Source: Kordia sp.
GTDB lineage: Bacteria > Bacteroidota > Bacteroidia > Flavobacteriales > Flavobacteriaceae
DNA: 64,000 bases
Assembly: GCA_002733415.1 (NCBI GenBank)
Contig: NVVR01000003.1
Location: forward strand, 1 to 64,000
Direction of reading: 5' to 3'
Of this stretch, positions 56,954-64,000 are shown piece after piece. The position numbers and the translations under genes are program-made. Under the pieces are notes generated by a model. It ran no database searches and had not been told where the DNA came from. It was given only the letters and a program-made list of their open reading frames with translations. Positions within the stretch are counted from its first letter, which is position 1; each line of letters starts with the position of its first letter.

Positions 56954-57700
56954 ATGATATACATGAAATTCACTTTTATAATATTTACATTCTTAATCAC
57001 ATTTTTTACAAGTTGTAAAAATGAAAAAAAGCCCCCCCTTAAGCTTAAGATAGAACCAATAGAAGTGAAGGTTATTGTTGAGGTTGATTCTTCTAAAATA
57101 ATAATAAGTCAACTTAAATTATATTCTAAATTGAAATTGACAGAATTTAAAGATTCAAGTTTTGTTGCATTAAAAATGATTGATACCACTTTTCAATATG
57201 ATATGAAATATGCAACGTCAGATAATTTTCTAAAAGAAAAGGTATACGATTGTGCTGATTGTTTGGTGCGCTATAACACAGCGAAACAACTAATAAAAGT
57301 AAATGACACGTTTAAAAAACTAGGATACAAAATTAAATTCTTTGATTGTTATCGTCCATTATCAATTCAGAAAAAAATGTGGAGAATTTATCCTGATAAA
57401 CGCTATGTAGCAAACCCTACAAAGGGATCTAATCACAATAGAGGTTCAGCAGTTGATATAACACTGGTAGATAGTTTAGGAGTGGAATTAGATATGGGAA
57501 CAGGTTTTGATTTTTTCGGAAGAAAAGCACATCATGCATATCAGAATTTTCCTCAACAAATTTTGGAAAATAGAAAGTTATTGAAATCGGTTATGGAAGC
57601 AAATGGGTTCTGGAGCATTAGCTCAGAATGGTGGCATTATAATTTAGCAAAATCATACCAATACAAAGTTTCAGACTTTAAAACAGAATGCGAAAATTAA
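56954..57700 (+). CDS. D-alanyl-D-alanine dipeptidase (VanX/DdpX type, M15D), lipoprotein
   Basis: About 248 residues. The signal ends in FFTSC, so it is a lipoprotein. The start may be ATG 56954 or 56963; the second gives the cleaner signal peptide. The zinc site is complete: GSNHNRGSAVDITLVD (His and Asp ligands) and SEWWHYN (catalytic Glu, His ligand). FDCYRPLSIQKKMW is the substrate-binding Arg region of VanX proteins. It hydrolyses D-Ala-D-Ala, probably for wall recycling. No vanHA genes are nearby, so glycopeptide resistance is not implied. A run of seven C's near 57031 is a possible slip site. Confidence 0.88.
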   Translation: MIYMKFTFIIFTFLITFFTSCKNEKKPPLKLKIEPIEVKVIVEVDSSKIIISQLKLYSKLKLTEFKDSSFVALKMIDTTFQYDMKYATSDNFLKEKVYDCADCLVRYNTAKQLIKVNDTFKKLGYKIKFFDCYRPLSIQKKMWRIYPDKRYVANPTKGSNHNRGSAVDITLVDSLGVELDMGTGFDFFGRKAHHAYQNFPQQILENRKLLKSVMEANGFWSISSEWWHYNLAKSYQYKVSDFKTECEN

Positions 57701-57716
57701 AGGTTTTTCACTAAAA

Positions 57717-57751
57717 GTCATTTCGAAACGGAGCACAGCCGAGTGAGAAAT
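57717..57751. repeat. REP-like intergenic sequence
   Basis: GTCATTTCG...GCACAGCCGAGTGAGAAAT resembles the TCATTTCGA...GAGAAAT repeats dispersed in many Flavobacteriaceae genomes; a second GATTTCTCC piece follows near 57813. Identity is from memory of the family, and this copy is degenerate. Confidence 0.35.
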
Positions 57752-57912
57752 AGTATTGTTTTACAGTTTATTGTCAGAAACATTGTAGTTGAGTTTCTTG
57801 TGTGATTTCTCCTAAGGTCTAAATAACAAAAAAATCTTATTTTAAATTCAAAGTTAGGCTCTTTTTGTAACGGCTATGTAAAGTAGTTTTATAATTTATT
57901 CGATATGATGTA

Positions 57913-57945
57913 AGCAAAATAGTTATTAAATATTTTGCTCTTTTT
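57913..57945. terminator. terminator between convergent genes
   Basis: AGCAAAATA and TATTTTGCT pair perfectly around nine bases, followed by CTTTTT. It lies in the 322-base gap between the dipeptidase (plus) and formimidoylglutamase (minus) and best serves the plus strand. The rest of the gap, apart from the REP-like sequence, shows nothing. Confidence 0.6.
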
Positions 57946-58022
57946 AGCGAAGAACCATGTGAAACATATTGCATAAATATTCGTTATAGAACTATAGTGT
58001 TTTATTTTCCAACAGCCAACAG

Positions 58023-59054
58023 TTAATTAGCTCTAGTGAAATCAGTAATTAAGTAGGACAAAAGTTTTCCGGTTTGATTGGAAGAGTTGTTTTCTAATAG
58101 GGGAGCAGCTTCACATAAATGTAAATAAGTAACTTTTTTAGCCTTCCCAATATATGAAACAAACTGCCTAGTTTCATTAACACTAAACCCTGAAGGCGAC
58201 ATAGCGCTACTAGCAGTGTTTTGTATGGCATCTAAATCTATTTCAATTCCGAAGGCCTCTTTTTTAACGAAGTTTAAAGCATACTTCATTTCGTCTTCAT
58301 AGGTAGTTTCTTTTCTAATAGCTATTGCTTCAAAAGTATTGTAATTAATATGCTTATTATGAGCACTTAATTCTTCTAACACTTTTTTAGGGGTATAGTT
58401 TTCATGGATTCCGAAAATAAAATACCTATTCAAAAAACCTTCATGAAAAGCATAAGAAAATCCATTTCCAGAATGTCTACCTTCTAAAGCTCTAAAATCG
58501 GTATGTGCATCAAAGTTAATTACATTAACAGGTTTATTTAAAGCAAGTGATGTTCCTTTTATATTCCCGTATGCGTTATTATGTCCCCCTCCAATTACAA
58601 TAGGGATTTTCCCTGCAGAGACTATTTTAAATACTAGATTAGTAACTTCTTCATCAATTTCACTTACTAAGCCGTATAGTTTTTTTAGTTCCTCAGGATT
58701 ATTTGTATTTAATTGTTTCGAAGCTTTCATTAATTCAGGGAATTCTAAGCAACCAAGTACTAATACTTTCTTTCCTTTATTTAAAGAAGAATTTTGAGTG
58801 TTCAATAAGCTTTTTAGAGTGCAATTCCAAGCGGTTTCTGTACCTTGGTTTCCTTTGTTAGCCTTTACTCCAACAGATTCATTTATACCAAATAACACAT
58901 ATTTTGATTTAGAATCAACTAGTTCACTATCTAAATTAGCAGGGTCAGAAATAAAAGTTACTTTCTCGCCAAATTTACTCTCTCCTTTGCGTTTGGTTAC
59001 AAATTCAAGAATGTCTTTTTCAGAATAAATGTTTAAGCTAGTCATAGTAATCAT
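58023..59054 (-). CDS. hutG: formimidoylglutamase / arginase-family hydrolase
   Basis: 343 residues; a start at 59045 is equally possible. The ureohydrolase metal sites are visible: IGGGHNNA, NFDAHTDFR (DAHxD) and GIEIDLDAI, with GRHSGNGFSYAF between. This divergent branch is annotated in Flavobacteriia as formimidoylglutamase, the last step of histidine breakdown (formiminoglutamate to glutamate and formamide). No other hut genes are in the window. The SxDxDxxDP motif is altered to EIDLDAI, so substrate assignment is less sure than the fold. Confidence 0.75.
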   Translation of the reverse strand: MITMTSLNIYSEKDILEFVTKRKGESKFGEKVTFISDPANLDSELVDSKSKYVLFGINESVGVKANKGNQGTETAWNCTLKSLLNTQNSSLNKGKKVLVLGCLEFPELMKASKQLNTNNPEELKKLYGLVSEIDEEVTNLVFKIVSAGKIPIVIGGGHNNAYGNIKGTSLALNKPVNVINFDAHTDFRALEGRHSGNGFSYAFHEGFLNRYFIFGIHENYTPKKVLEELSAHNKHINYNTFEAIAIRKETTYEDEMKYALNFVKKEAFGIEIDLDAIQNTASSAMSPSGFSVNETRQFVSYIGKAKKVTYLHLCEAAPLLENNSSNQTGKLLSYLITDFTRAN

Positions 59055-59231
59055 TTTCTATTGGATAGCCCTTAATTAGGCAGCTTCACTTCAATAAATT
59101 TACGATAGAAATAAGCCTTTAAGTACTAAATTCCTTAGTAAAGAATAATTTCTATTACGAAAGTACAGCTATTTTTTTTTGATTGTCAATCTTTTTAGTA
59201 GATTTAGCAATATTAAATTTAAACTCATAAA

Positions 59232-60113
59232 ATGTCTGAAGAAAACAAGAATACTGGATTGAAAATTGCCTTAGGAATAGTAGCAGTTTTATTAATTGGA
59301 GCCTCGGTTTTATTCTTTTTAAAGAATAATGAATTAAACGAAACTAAGACAGCTTTAAAATCTGAAATTACAGTTTTAGGGGGTAAATTAGATGATGAAA
59401 TTGAAAAATTGAACATTCAAATTTCTGAAAATGAAATATTAAATGAAGATTTACTAGCAAAGAGAGATAGTTTAAATATTACACTTAATGAGTTAAGGTC
59501 TTCTCGAACATCTGTTGAAACTCTTACTAAATATAAGAATAGTTATTTTAAATTAAAAAATGAAGTAAAAGCATTGTTGAAGGATAATAAATTATTGCAA
59601 TTAATGAATACACGTTTAACCAAGGAGAAAGACACGCTAGCTGGTAAATTAGATTCGCAATTAAAATTATCAGATTCGCTAACAACACAAGTTACTGATG
59701 CTAAAAAAATAATCCAATCGGCTTCTGAAATATCTGTAGCTGCTTTAAAAGGTATTGCAATAATAGAAAAATCTTCAGGGAAGAAAATCCCAACGATTAA
59801 GGCAAGAAGAGCTGATAAAGTGAAAATATGTTTTTCAGTTGCTGAAAATAAAATTACTAAATCAGGAGGGAAAACATTATTTGTTCAGGTTTTAGATGCT
59901 AACAATAATGTATTGGGAGAAAACACACAAGTTGAATTTGATGGTAATACATTAAACTACAGTTTTAAAACGACATTCCATTACACTAATAAAGCATTGG
60001 ATATTTGTGAGTTTTTAGATGCTCCTAAAAAAGGGTTTGATAAAGGGAACTATTTTGTAAACGTATTTAGAGATAGTAATTTAATATCGAATACTTCTTT
60101 TGTGTTAGAGTAA
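59232..60113 (+). CDS. membrane-anchored coiled-coil protein, unknown function
   Basis: 293 residues. A short cytoplasmic N-terminus and one helix (~11-30, ALGIVAVLLIGASVLFFL) lead to a coiled coil at ~33-170 with repeated Leu/Asn/Lys heptads (IEKLNIQISENEILNEDLL). A compact C-terminal beta domain (~195-293) follows, with ADKVKICFSVAENKI and GNYFVNVFRDSNLI. Gene finders may label it SMC-like, but no ATPase motifs exist. It looks like a conserved Bacteroidota envelope protein. Single gene, ended by the hairpin at 60136. Confidence 0.75.
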   Translation: MSEENKNTGLKIALGIVAVLLIGASVLFFLKNNELNETKTALKSEITVLGGKLDDEIEKLNIQISENEILNEDLLAKRDSLNITLNELRSSRTSVETLTKYKNSYFKLKNEVKALLKDNKLLQLMNTRLTKEKDTLAGKLDSQLKLSDSLTTQVTDAKKIIQSASEISVAALKGIAIIEKSSGKKIPTIKARRADKVKICFSVAENKITKSGGKTLFVQVLDANNNVLGENTQVEFDGNTLNYSFKTTFHYTNKALDICEFLDAPKKGFDKGNYFVNVFRDSNLISNTSFVLE

Positions 60114-60135
60114 ACTTAAATAAATACGAGAGCGT

Positions 60136-60177
60136 AAAACACTCATTTATATCGCAATGATATAAATGAGTGTTTTT
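60136..60177 (+). terminator. strong terminator ahead of truA
   Basis: AAAACACTCATTTATAT pairs without mismatch with ATATAAATGAGTGTTTT across a short CGCAATG loop, with a T run after it. Symmetric, so possibly bidirectional. Confidence 0.8.
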
Positions 60178-60204
60178 TGTTTTAATTGAGTAATTTCGCC
60201 ACTT

Positions 60205-60984
60205 ATGCAAAGAAAATTTTACATTATAAAAATTCAATATTTAGGGTTCCGTTTTCATGGTTGGCAAAAACAGCCAGATGTGAATACAGTACAACGAATG
60301 GTTGATCGTACTTTGGCTTATGTATTAGGGCATAAAAAGTTTAAAACTTTAGCGGCAGGACGTACTGATGCGAAAGTGTCGGTTAATGAAACATATATCG
60401 AATTGTTTTTAGATGAAGAAGCGCTTGATTTGGAAGAGTTCATGCCTTTGTTTGATTTGAATTTACCTCAAGATATTAGGGCCTTAGGAATTGAAGAAAC
60501 CGATGCGAAGTTTAATATTATTCAGCATGCAAAGCAAAAAGAATATTTGTACCTTTTTACTTTTGGAGAGAAAATCCACCCTTTTTCCGCGCCATTTATG
60601 GTGGCTTTTCCAGAAGTATTAAACATACCACTAATGCAAGAAGCAGCTTTACTTTTTGTAGGAACACTTAATTTTAGAAATTACACATATAAACCTACAC
60701 CAACTACCAATACTGTTGGGACAATTACAACATGTGAGTTGATAGAGAACACCGTTTATACGGCTAATTTTTTTCCCGAGAAAAGCTATATGCTTAGAGT
60801 AGTAGGCGAAGGATTTAAACGAAATCAAATCCGTATTATGATGGCTAGGATAATGCAGTTGGGCAAAGGAGAAATTGATTTGGAATGTATAAAAAAGTCA
60901 CTTACTGCCCCAGAGGAAATAGTACCAATAACATATATAGCACCAGCTTCAGGATTGATTTTACAATCGGTTGATTTTAAGTAG
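60205..60984 (+). CDS. truA: tRNA pseudouridine synthase A (TruA) family
   Basis: 259 residues. IQYLGFRFHGWQKQP opens the protein, and LAAGRTDAKVSV carries the catalytic Asp in the RTDA motif. GTLNFRNYTYKPTPTTNT occupies the place of the usual GxHDFxxF/R segment but is diverged, so this may be a TruA paralogue rather than the canonical enzyme. MLRVVGEGFKRNQIRIMMARI corresponds to the FLRxMVRxI(V/M)G region. The expected role is isomerising U38-U40 in tRNA anticodon arms. The gene stands alone between two terminators. Confidence 0.78.
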   Translation: MQRKFYIIKIQYLGFRFHGWQKQPDVNTVQRMVDRTLAYVLGHKKFKTLAAGRTDAKVSVNETYIELFLDEEALDLEEFMPLFDLNLPQDIRALGIEETDAKFNIIQHAKQKEYLYLFTFGEKIHPFSAPFMVAFPEVLNIPLMQEAALLFVGTLNFRNYTYKPTPTTNTVGTITTCELIENTVYTANFFPEKSYMLRVVGEGFKRNQIRIMMARIMQLGKGEIDLECIKKSLTAPEEIVPITYIAPASGLILQSVDFK

Positions 60985-60993
60985 TGAGTTTCA

Positions 60994-61036
60994 AAGTTTC
61001 AAAAAAAATGAACGAAGCTCATTTTTTTTGAAACTT
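60994..61036 (+). terminator. terminator after truA
   Basis: An 18-bp perfect inverted repeat, left arm 60994-61011 (AAGTTTCAAAAAAAATGA) and right arm 61019-61036, around ACGAAGC. The T-rich right arm serves as the U tract. Confidence 0.75.
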
Positions 61037-61139
61037 GCAACTAACACCCCAATAAACAATTATTTAATTATTTAATCTTTTAATAATTCAATCAATAGAA
61101 ATAGTTTTATTACTTTTGATCTCATAAAAATGAATAATT

Positions 61140-61952
61140 ATGTACAATTTACTAAAAGGTAAAAGAGGAATTATATTCGGAGCATTAGATGAGCATTCTA
61201 TCGCTTGGAAAACAGCTGAAAGAGTACATGCTGAAGGTGGTACTTTTGTGTTGACAAATGCACCTATCGCTTTACGTATGGGAACAATTAATGAGCTTGC
61301 AGAAAAAACAGGCTCACAAGTTATACCAGCTGATGCTACTAGTTTAGAGGATTTGGAAAATTTAATTACTAAAGCACAAGAAATTTTAGGAGGTAAATTA
61401 GATTTCGTATTACATTCTATTGGGATGTCAGTTAATGTACGTAAAAAACGTCATTATACGGATCAGAACTATGATTTCACGCATAAAGGATGGGATATTT
61501 CTGCAGTATCTTTTCACAAAGTAATGCAAACATTATACAAGCAAGATGCGATGAATGAGTGGGGAAGTATTGTTGCCTTAACCTATATGGCTGCACAGCG
61601 TTCTTTTCCTGACTATAATGACATGGCTGATAATAAAGCATATTTAGAATCAATTGCGCGTAGTTTTGGTTATTTCTTTGGGAATGATAAAAACGTACGT
61701 GTAAATACTATTTCTCAATCACCAACTCCTACAACTGCAGGGTCGGGTGTTAAAGGATTTGATGGATTTATTGCTTATGCAGAAAAAATGTCTCCTTTAG
61801 GAAATGCAACAGCTCAAGATTGTGCTGATTATACGGTGAGTTTATTCTCTGATTTAACAAAAAGAGTAACGATGCAAAACTTATTTCATGATGGAGGATT
61901 CTCTAACGTGGGAGTAAGTAAGGAAGTAATGGAAAAATTTATGGAAGAATAA
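61140..61952 (+). CDS. fabI: enoyl-[acyl-carrier-protein] reductase FabI
   Basis: 270 residues, an SDR of the FabI type. The diverged nucleotide motif is GIIFGALDEHSIAWKTAERV. VLHSIGMSVN is the strand-4 region. The catalytic Tyr is in LTYMAAQRSFPDY and Lys in ADNKAYLE. NTISQSPTPTTAGSGVKGF is the mobile substrate loop. It performs the last reduction of fatty-acid elongation. It lies 11 kb outside the island, has its own terminator, and is a housekeeping gene, so it should not be counted as a trans-ER of the PKS. Confidence 0.93.
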   Translation: MYNLLKGKRGIIFGALDEHSIAWKTAERVHAEGGTFVLTNAPIALRMGTINELAEKTGSQVIPADATSLEDLENLITKAQEILGGKLDFVLHSIGMSVNVRKKRHYTDQNYDFTHKGWDISAVSFHKVMQTLYKQDAMNEWGSIVALTYMAAQRSFPDYNDMADNKAYLESIARSFGYFFGNDKNVRVNTISQSPTPTTAGSGVKGFDGFIAYAEKMSPLGNATAQDCADYTVSLFSDLTKRVTMQNLFHDGGFSNVGVSKEVMEKFMEE

Positions 61953-61975
61953 TTAGTACTTTCTTCTTATAGTAT

Positions 61976-62011
61976 AACGGGAATTGGTTTTTTAATCAAT
62001 TCCCGTTTTTT
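61976..62011 (+). terminator. terminator after fabI
   Basis: AACGGGAATTG and CAATTCCCGTT, perfect 11-bp stem, ten-base loop, T run. Confidence 0.85.
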
Positions 62012-62202
62012 GTTTAACTAGTTCCTTCTCCAGAGTGAGAAGGTTAGAGTTTAGACTCAACTTGATTGGGTGAAGAGGGTAATTTTACATTATTTTTAAC
62101 TAGAATTAATTTCCTAGGTGTAAACACGCGAAGTATTAATTAACCAATGCCATTTCCCTTTGAGACAAGTCTCGGGGATTAAATAAATAAGTAGTAACCA
62201 AT

Positions 62203-62784
62203 ATGAAAAGTATAGCAGTGTTTTGTGGAGCAAGCATGAGTAATGACGCTAGATTAAATCAAGAAGCCTATGACTTTGGTAAAGTAATTGCTACAGCACA
62301 TATTCAATTGGTATATGGAGGTGCTAAAATTGGATTGATGGGGAATGTTGCTTCAGGAGTATTGGAAAATGGTGGTAAGGCAATTGGGGTAATTCCTGAT
62401 TTTTTAACCTCAAAAGAAGTAGTACATACGGATTTAAGTGAGTTAATTATCACAAAAACGATGCATGAACGAAAACTGAAAATGCATGAGTTGTCTGATG
62501 GTATTGTAGCGTTACCTGGAGGGTTTGGTACTTTAGAAGAGTTGTTTGAAATGCTCACTTGGGCACAATTAGGATTGCATAAAAAACCAATAGGAATATT
62601 GAATATCAATGGTTTTTATGATGATTTACTCAGTTTTATTGAAGGAATGATTGAAAAAGGACTATTAAAATCTTCCTATAAGCAATTGCTATTAGTAGCG
62701 AATACAGTAGAAGAATTACTTGAAAAAATGAATGGGTTCCAGCCGTTACCAGTTCCGAAATGGATGAATAAAAATCAAACATAG
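62203..62784 (+). CDS. LOG-family (TIGR00730) nucleotide phosphoribohydrolase
   Basis: 193 residues, normal length for the family. VFCGAS at the N-terminus, LVYGGAKIGLMG, MHERKLKMHELSDG and the signature PGGFGTLEELFE (PGGxGTxxE) form the active site of cytokinin-activating LOG/YgdH-type enzymes. They release ribose 5-phosphate from nucleoside monophosphates. The bacterial role is usually nucleotide turnover. The 250-base gap upstream contains the fabI terminator and a small hairpin (CTTCTC/GAGAAG near 62033) but no ORF. Confidence 0.9.
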   Translation: MKSIAVFCGASMSNDARLNQEAYDFGKVIATAHIQLVYGGAKIGLMGNVASGVLENGGKAIGVIPDFLTSKEVVHTDLSELIITKTMHERKLKMHELSDGIVALPGGFGTLEELFEMLTWAQLGLHKKPIGILNINGFYDDLLSFIEGMIEKGLLKSSYKQLLLVANTVEELLEKMNGFQPLPVPKWMNKNQT

Positions 62785-62829
62785 TTGATTCGATATAAAT
62801 AAATATCGATTGTTGACGTTGTCACATTG

Positions 62830-62847
62830 TCCCGAGAGCTATCGGGA
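62830..62847. repeat. short palindrome between convergent genes
   Basis: TCCCGA and TCGGGA flank GAGCTA. Similar CCCGA-TCGGG palindromes are dispersed in flavobacterial genomes as I recall. It lies between the LOG and DUF72 genes and may assist termination, though there is no T run. Confidence 0.35.
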
Positions 62848-62857
62848 TGTAGAAGTG

Positions 62858-63757
62858 TTAAAATAAGGTCAATCCATTCCCTTTTTTGTCATTAGGAAAA
62901 CTTGGGACCATTAAATCATACCCCAGCTGATTATTAAACTTTTCAATAAAGTATTTTGATAATAGTGGTGATTCGGTTTCGAGGTTTTGATGTACAAAAA
63001 AATATAGATTTTCTAATCCGTTTTCAATCCATAGTTTAATGCAGTCAAACCAATCGTCCAATCTGGAGTAATCACTTTCATGGTTTGCACCATTATATCT
63101 GATAAAAGCATCTTTATTGGTTAATTTCATATGTATTAAATCACGTCTTCCAGGAGTGTCTACAATAATATTAGAAATGTTATTTTCTTCAAATAGTGCG
63201 TATAACTCATTAGCTACAATGGTATCATTATACCAATCAGTATGTCGTAATTCAACAGCAAGTGGCAAACCTGTTGGCCATTGTTGAATAAAGTTCGTTA
63301 GCACATCAAATTTATTAGGAGCAAAAGTAGGATGCATTTGTAAGAAAATGGTGCCTAACTTTTCTTGTAAATGAGCAATACTATCGAGATATCCATTAAG
63401 TTCAGCTTCGCAGTTTTGTAAGCGATTAAACTGACTGATATTCTGATTTATCTTTGGGAAAAATTTAAAGTCTGAAGTTGTTTTTTGATACCACTTTTCT
63501 ACAGTGTCAGTAGGAAAGGTTCTGTAAAAAGTAGCATTCAGTTCTATACTATTAAATTGTGTAGCATAATACCTAAGTTCATCCTTAGTTCCTCGGGGGT
63601 AAAATCCTTTTAAATCTTGTTTATTCCATTTCGCACAACCCACATAAACATTGCAATTTTCTGCCTGTTGTTTTCCTAATATGTCATTAGTACTAATATG
63701 GTTATTAGGTAAGGTAAAATCAATAGTTTCAGGATTGCTTACTTTTCCGAAATTCAT
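62858..63757 (-). CDS. DUF72 (YecE-like) family protein
   Basis: 299 residues of the DUF72 TIM-barrel family: VYVGCAKWNKQDLKGFYP, then YYATQFNSIELNATFYRTF, FKFFPKINQNIS and LAVELRHTDWYN. The family's PFxYxRxHG-like region is represented by IRYNGAN. Function is unknown; structural resemblance to nucleases and sugar-phosphate enzymes has been noted for the family. It is transcribed away from ligA with 56 bases between the starts. Confidence 0.88.
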   Translation of the reverse strand: MNFGKVSNPETIDFTLPNNHISTNDILGKQQAENCNVYVGCAKWNKQDLKGFYPRGTKDELRYYATQFNSIELNATFYRTFPTDTVEKWYQKTTSDFKFFPKINQNISQFNRLQNCEAELNGYLDSIAHLQEKLGTIFLQMHPTFAPNKFDVLTNFIQQWPTGLPLAVELRHTDWYNDTIVANELYALFEENNISNIIVDTPGRRDLIHMKLTNKDAFIRYNGANHESDYSRLDDWFDCIKLWIENGLENLYFFVHQNLETESPLLSKYFIEKFNNQLGYDLMVPSFPNDKKGNGLTLF

Positions 63758-63813
63758 CTTTGTTGAATGGGTTTAAAAAGTTAAATTTACGACATAAAAT
63801 TATATTCCCTCTA

Positions 63814-64000
63814 ATGAATTCACAAGAGTACATACAACAACTTCGAGAAGAATTACGTCAGCATAATCATAACTATTATGTGTTGGATAATGCAAGCATA
63901 TCTGACTATGACTTTGATATGAAATTGAAGGAGTTACAGGTTTTAGAAGCCAAGCATCCTGAATTTTATGATGAAAGTTCTCCAACACTTCGAGTAGGAG
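63814..64000 (+). CDS. ligA: NAD-dependent DNA ligase LigA, N-terminal fragment (runs off the edge)
   Basis: The first 62 residues are present. EYIQQLREELRQHNHNYYVL and ISDYDFDMKLKELQ are the Ia domain that binds NMN of NAD in LigA (YYxxDxPxxxDxxYD pattern, here NYYVLDNASISDYDFD). The adenylation Lys and the rest lie beyond the window. The enzyme seals nicks in replication and repair. Confidence 0.92.
   Translation, partial: MNSQEYIQQLREELRQHNHNYYVLDNASISDYDFDMKLKELQVLEAKHPEFYDESSPTLRVG

Noticed and set aside
56948-57700. Glycopeptide-resistance locus (vanX)
   Set aside because: No vanH, vanA/B or vanRS neighbours; single DdpX/VanX-like lipoprotein genes are common for peptidoglycan recycling.
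61140-61952. FabI as a trans-acting enoylreductase of the PKS
   Set aside because: It is outside the att-bounded island, has its own terminator and housekeeping neighbours, and matches primary-metabolism FabI.
1-64000. CRISPR array or rRNA operon
   Set aside because: No regularly spaced direct repeats and no rRNA-like sequence were seen on either strand.

Overview
The window is AT-rich DNA from a member of the Bacteroidota, most likely Flavobacteriaceae. The evidence is two proteins with type IX secretion (T9SS) C-terminal signals, a bacillithiol deacetylase of the BshB1 type, promoters fitting TTG-N(~16-20)-TAnnTTTG, lipoprotein signal peptides, and flavobacterial-type FabI, YceI and formimidoylglutamase genes. 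Genus cannot be fixed from the sequence alone.

Layout. 1-2616 is left chromosomal flank: the end of a T9SS cargo gene, a tiny membrane ORF, a decayed membrane-protein gene, bshB1, then tRNA-His and tRNA-Pro. At 2617-2690 lies tRNA-Arg(TCT). Its 3' end plus trailer (2668-2706) is repeated identically, in direct orientation, at 50351-50389. A tyrosine integrase gene, broken by a nonsense codon and a frameshift, sits immediately inside the left copy. The simplest reading is a ~47.7-kb genomic island inserted into tRNA-Arg and now stranded because its integrase is dead.

Island content. After the integrase come two lipoprotein genes (one with a DUF6973-like domain) and a graveyard of IS6-, IS3- and ISL3-type and integrase fragments (6307-7599). 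From 7835 to 50094 every gene is on the plus strand. First is a UpxY/LoaP-like NusG paralogue, then an 846-nt leader with strong hairpins. Next is a three-part export set (RND/MMPL pump, LolA-like periplasmic protein, outer-membrane barrel) and a membrane-anchored alpha/beta hydrolase. The assembly line follows: NRPS (C-A-T-C-A-T-half C), free-standing malonyl acyltransferase, two AT-less PKS modules (each KS-DH-KR-ACP), a PKS-NRPS hybrid (KS-ACP-C-A-T-C-A-T-E) and a last NRPS (C-A-T-atypical C). It ends with a type II thioesterase, a second membrane hydrolase and a Sfp-type phosphopantetheinyl transferase. No PKS module carries an AT, so this is a trans-AT hybrid pathway. Reading A-domain pocket residues by eye suggests (acyl)-Val-Gly-[three C2 units]-Ile-(D-Val)-Val as a working product hypothesis.

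Right flank. 50390-52041 is more debris (IS30 remnant, decayed WG-repeat lipoprotein). Intact chromosome follows: a large T9SS beta-propeller protein, a MarR-YceI pair with a clear palindromic operator, a VanX-like dipeptidase, formimidoylglutamase (minus), a coiled-coil membrane protein, truA, fabI, a LOG-family gene, a DUF72 gene (minus) and the start of ligA at the window edge.
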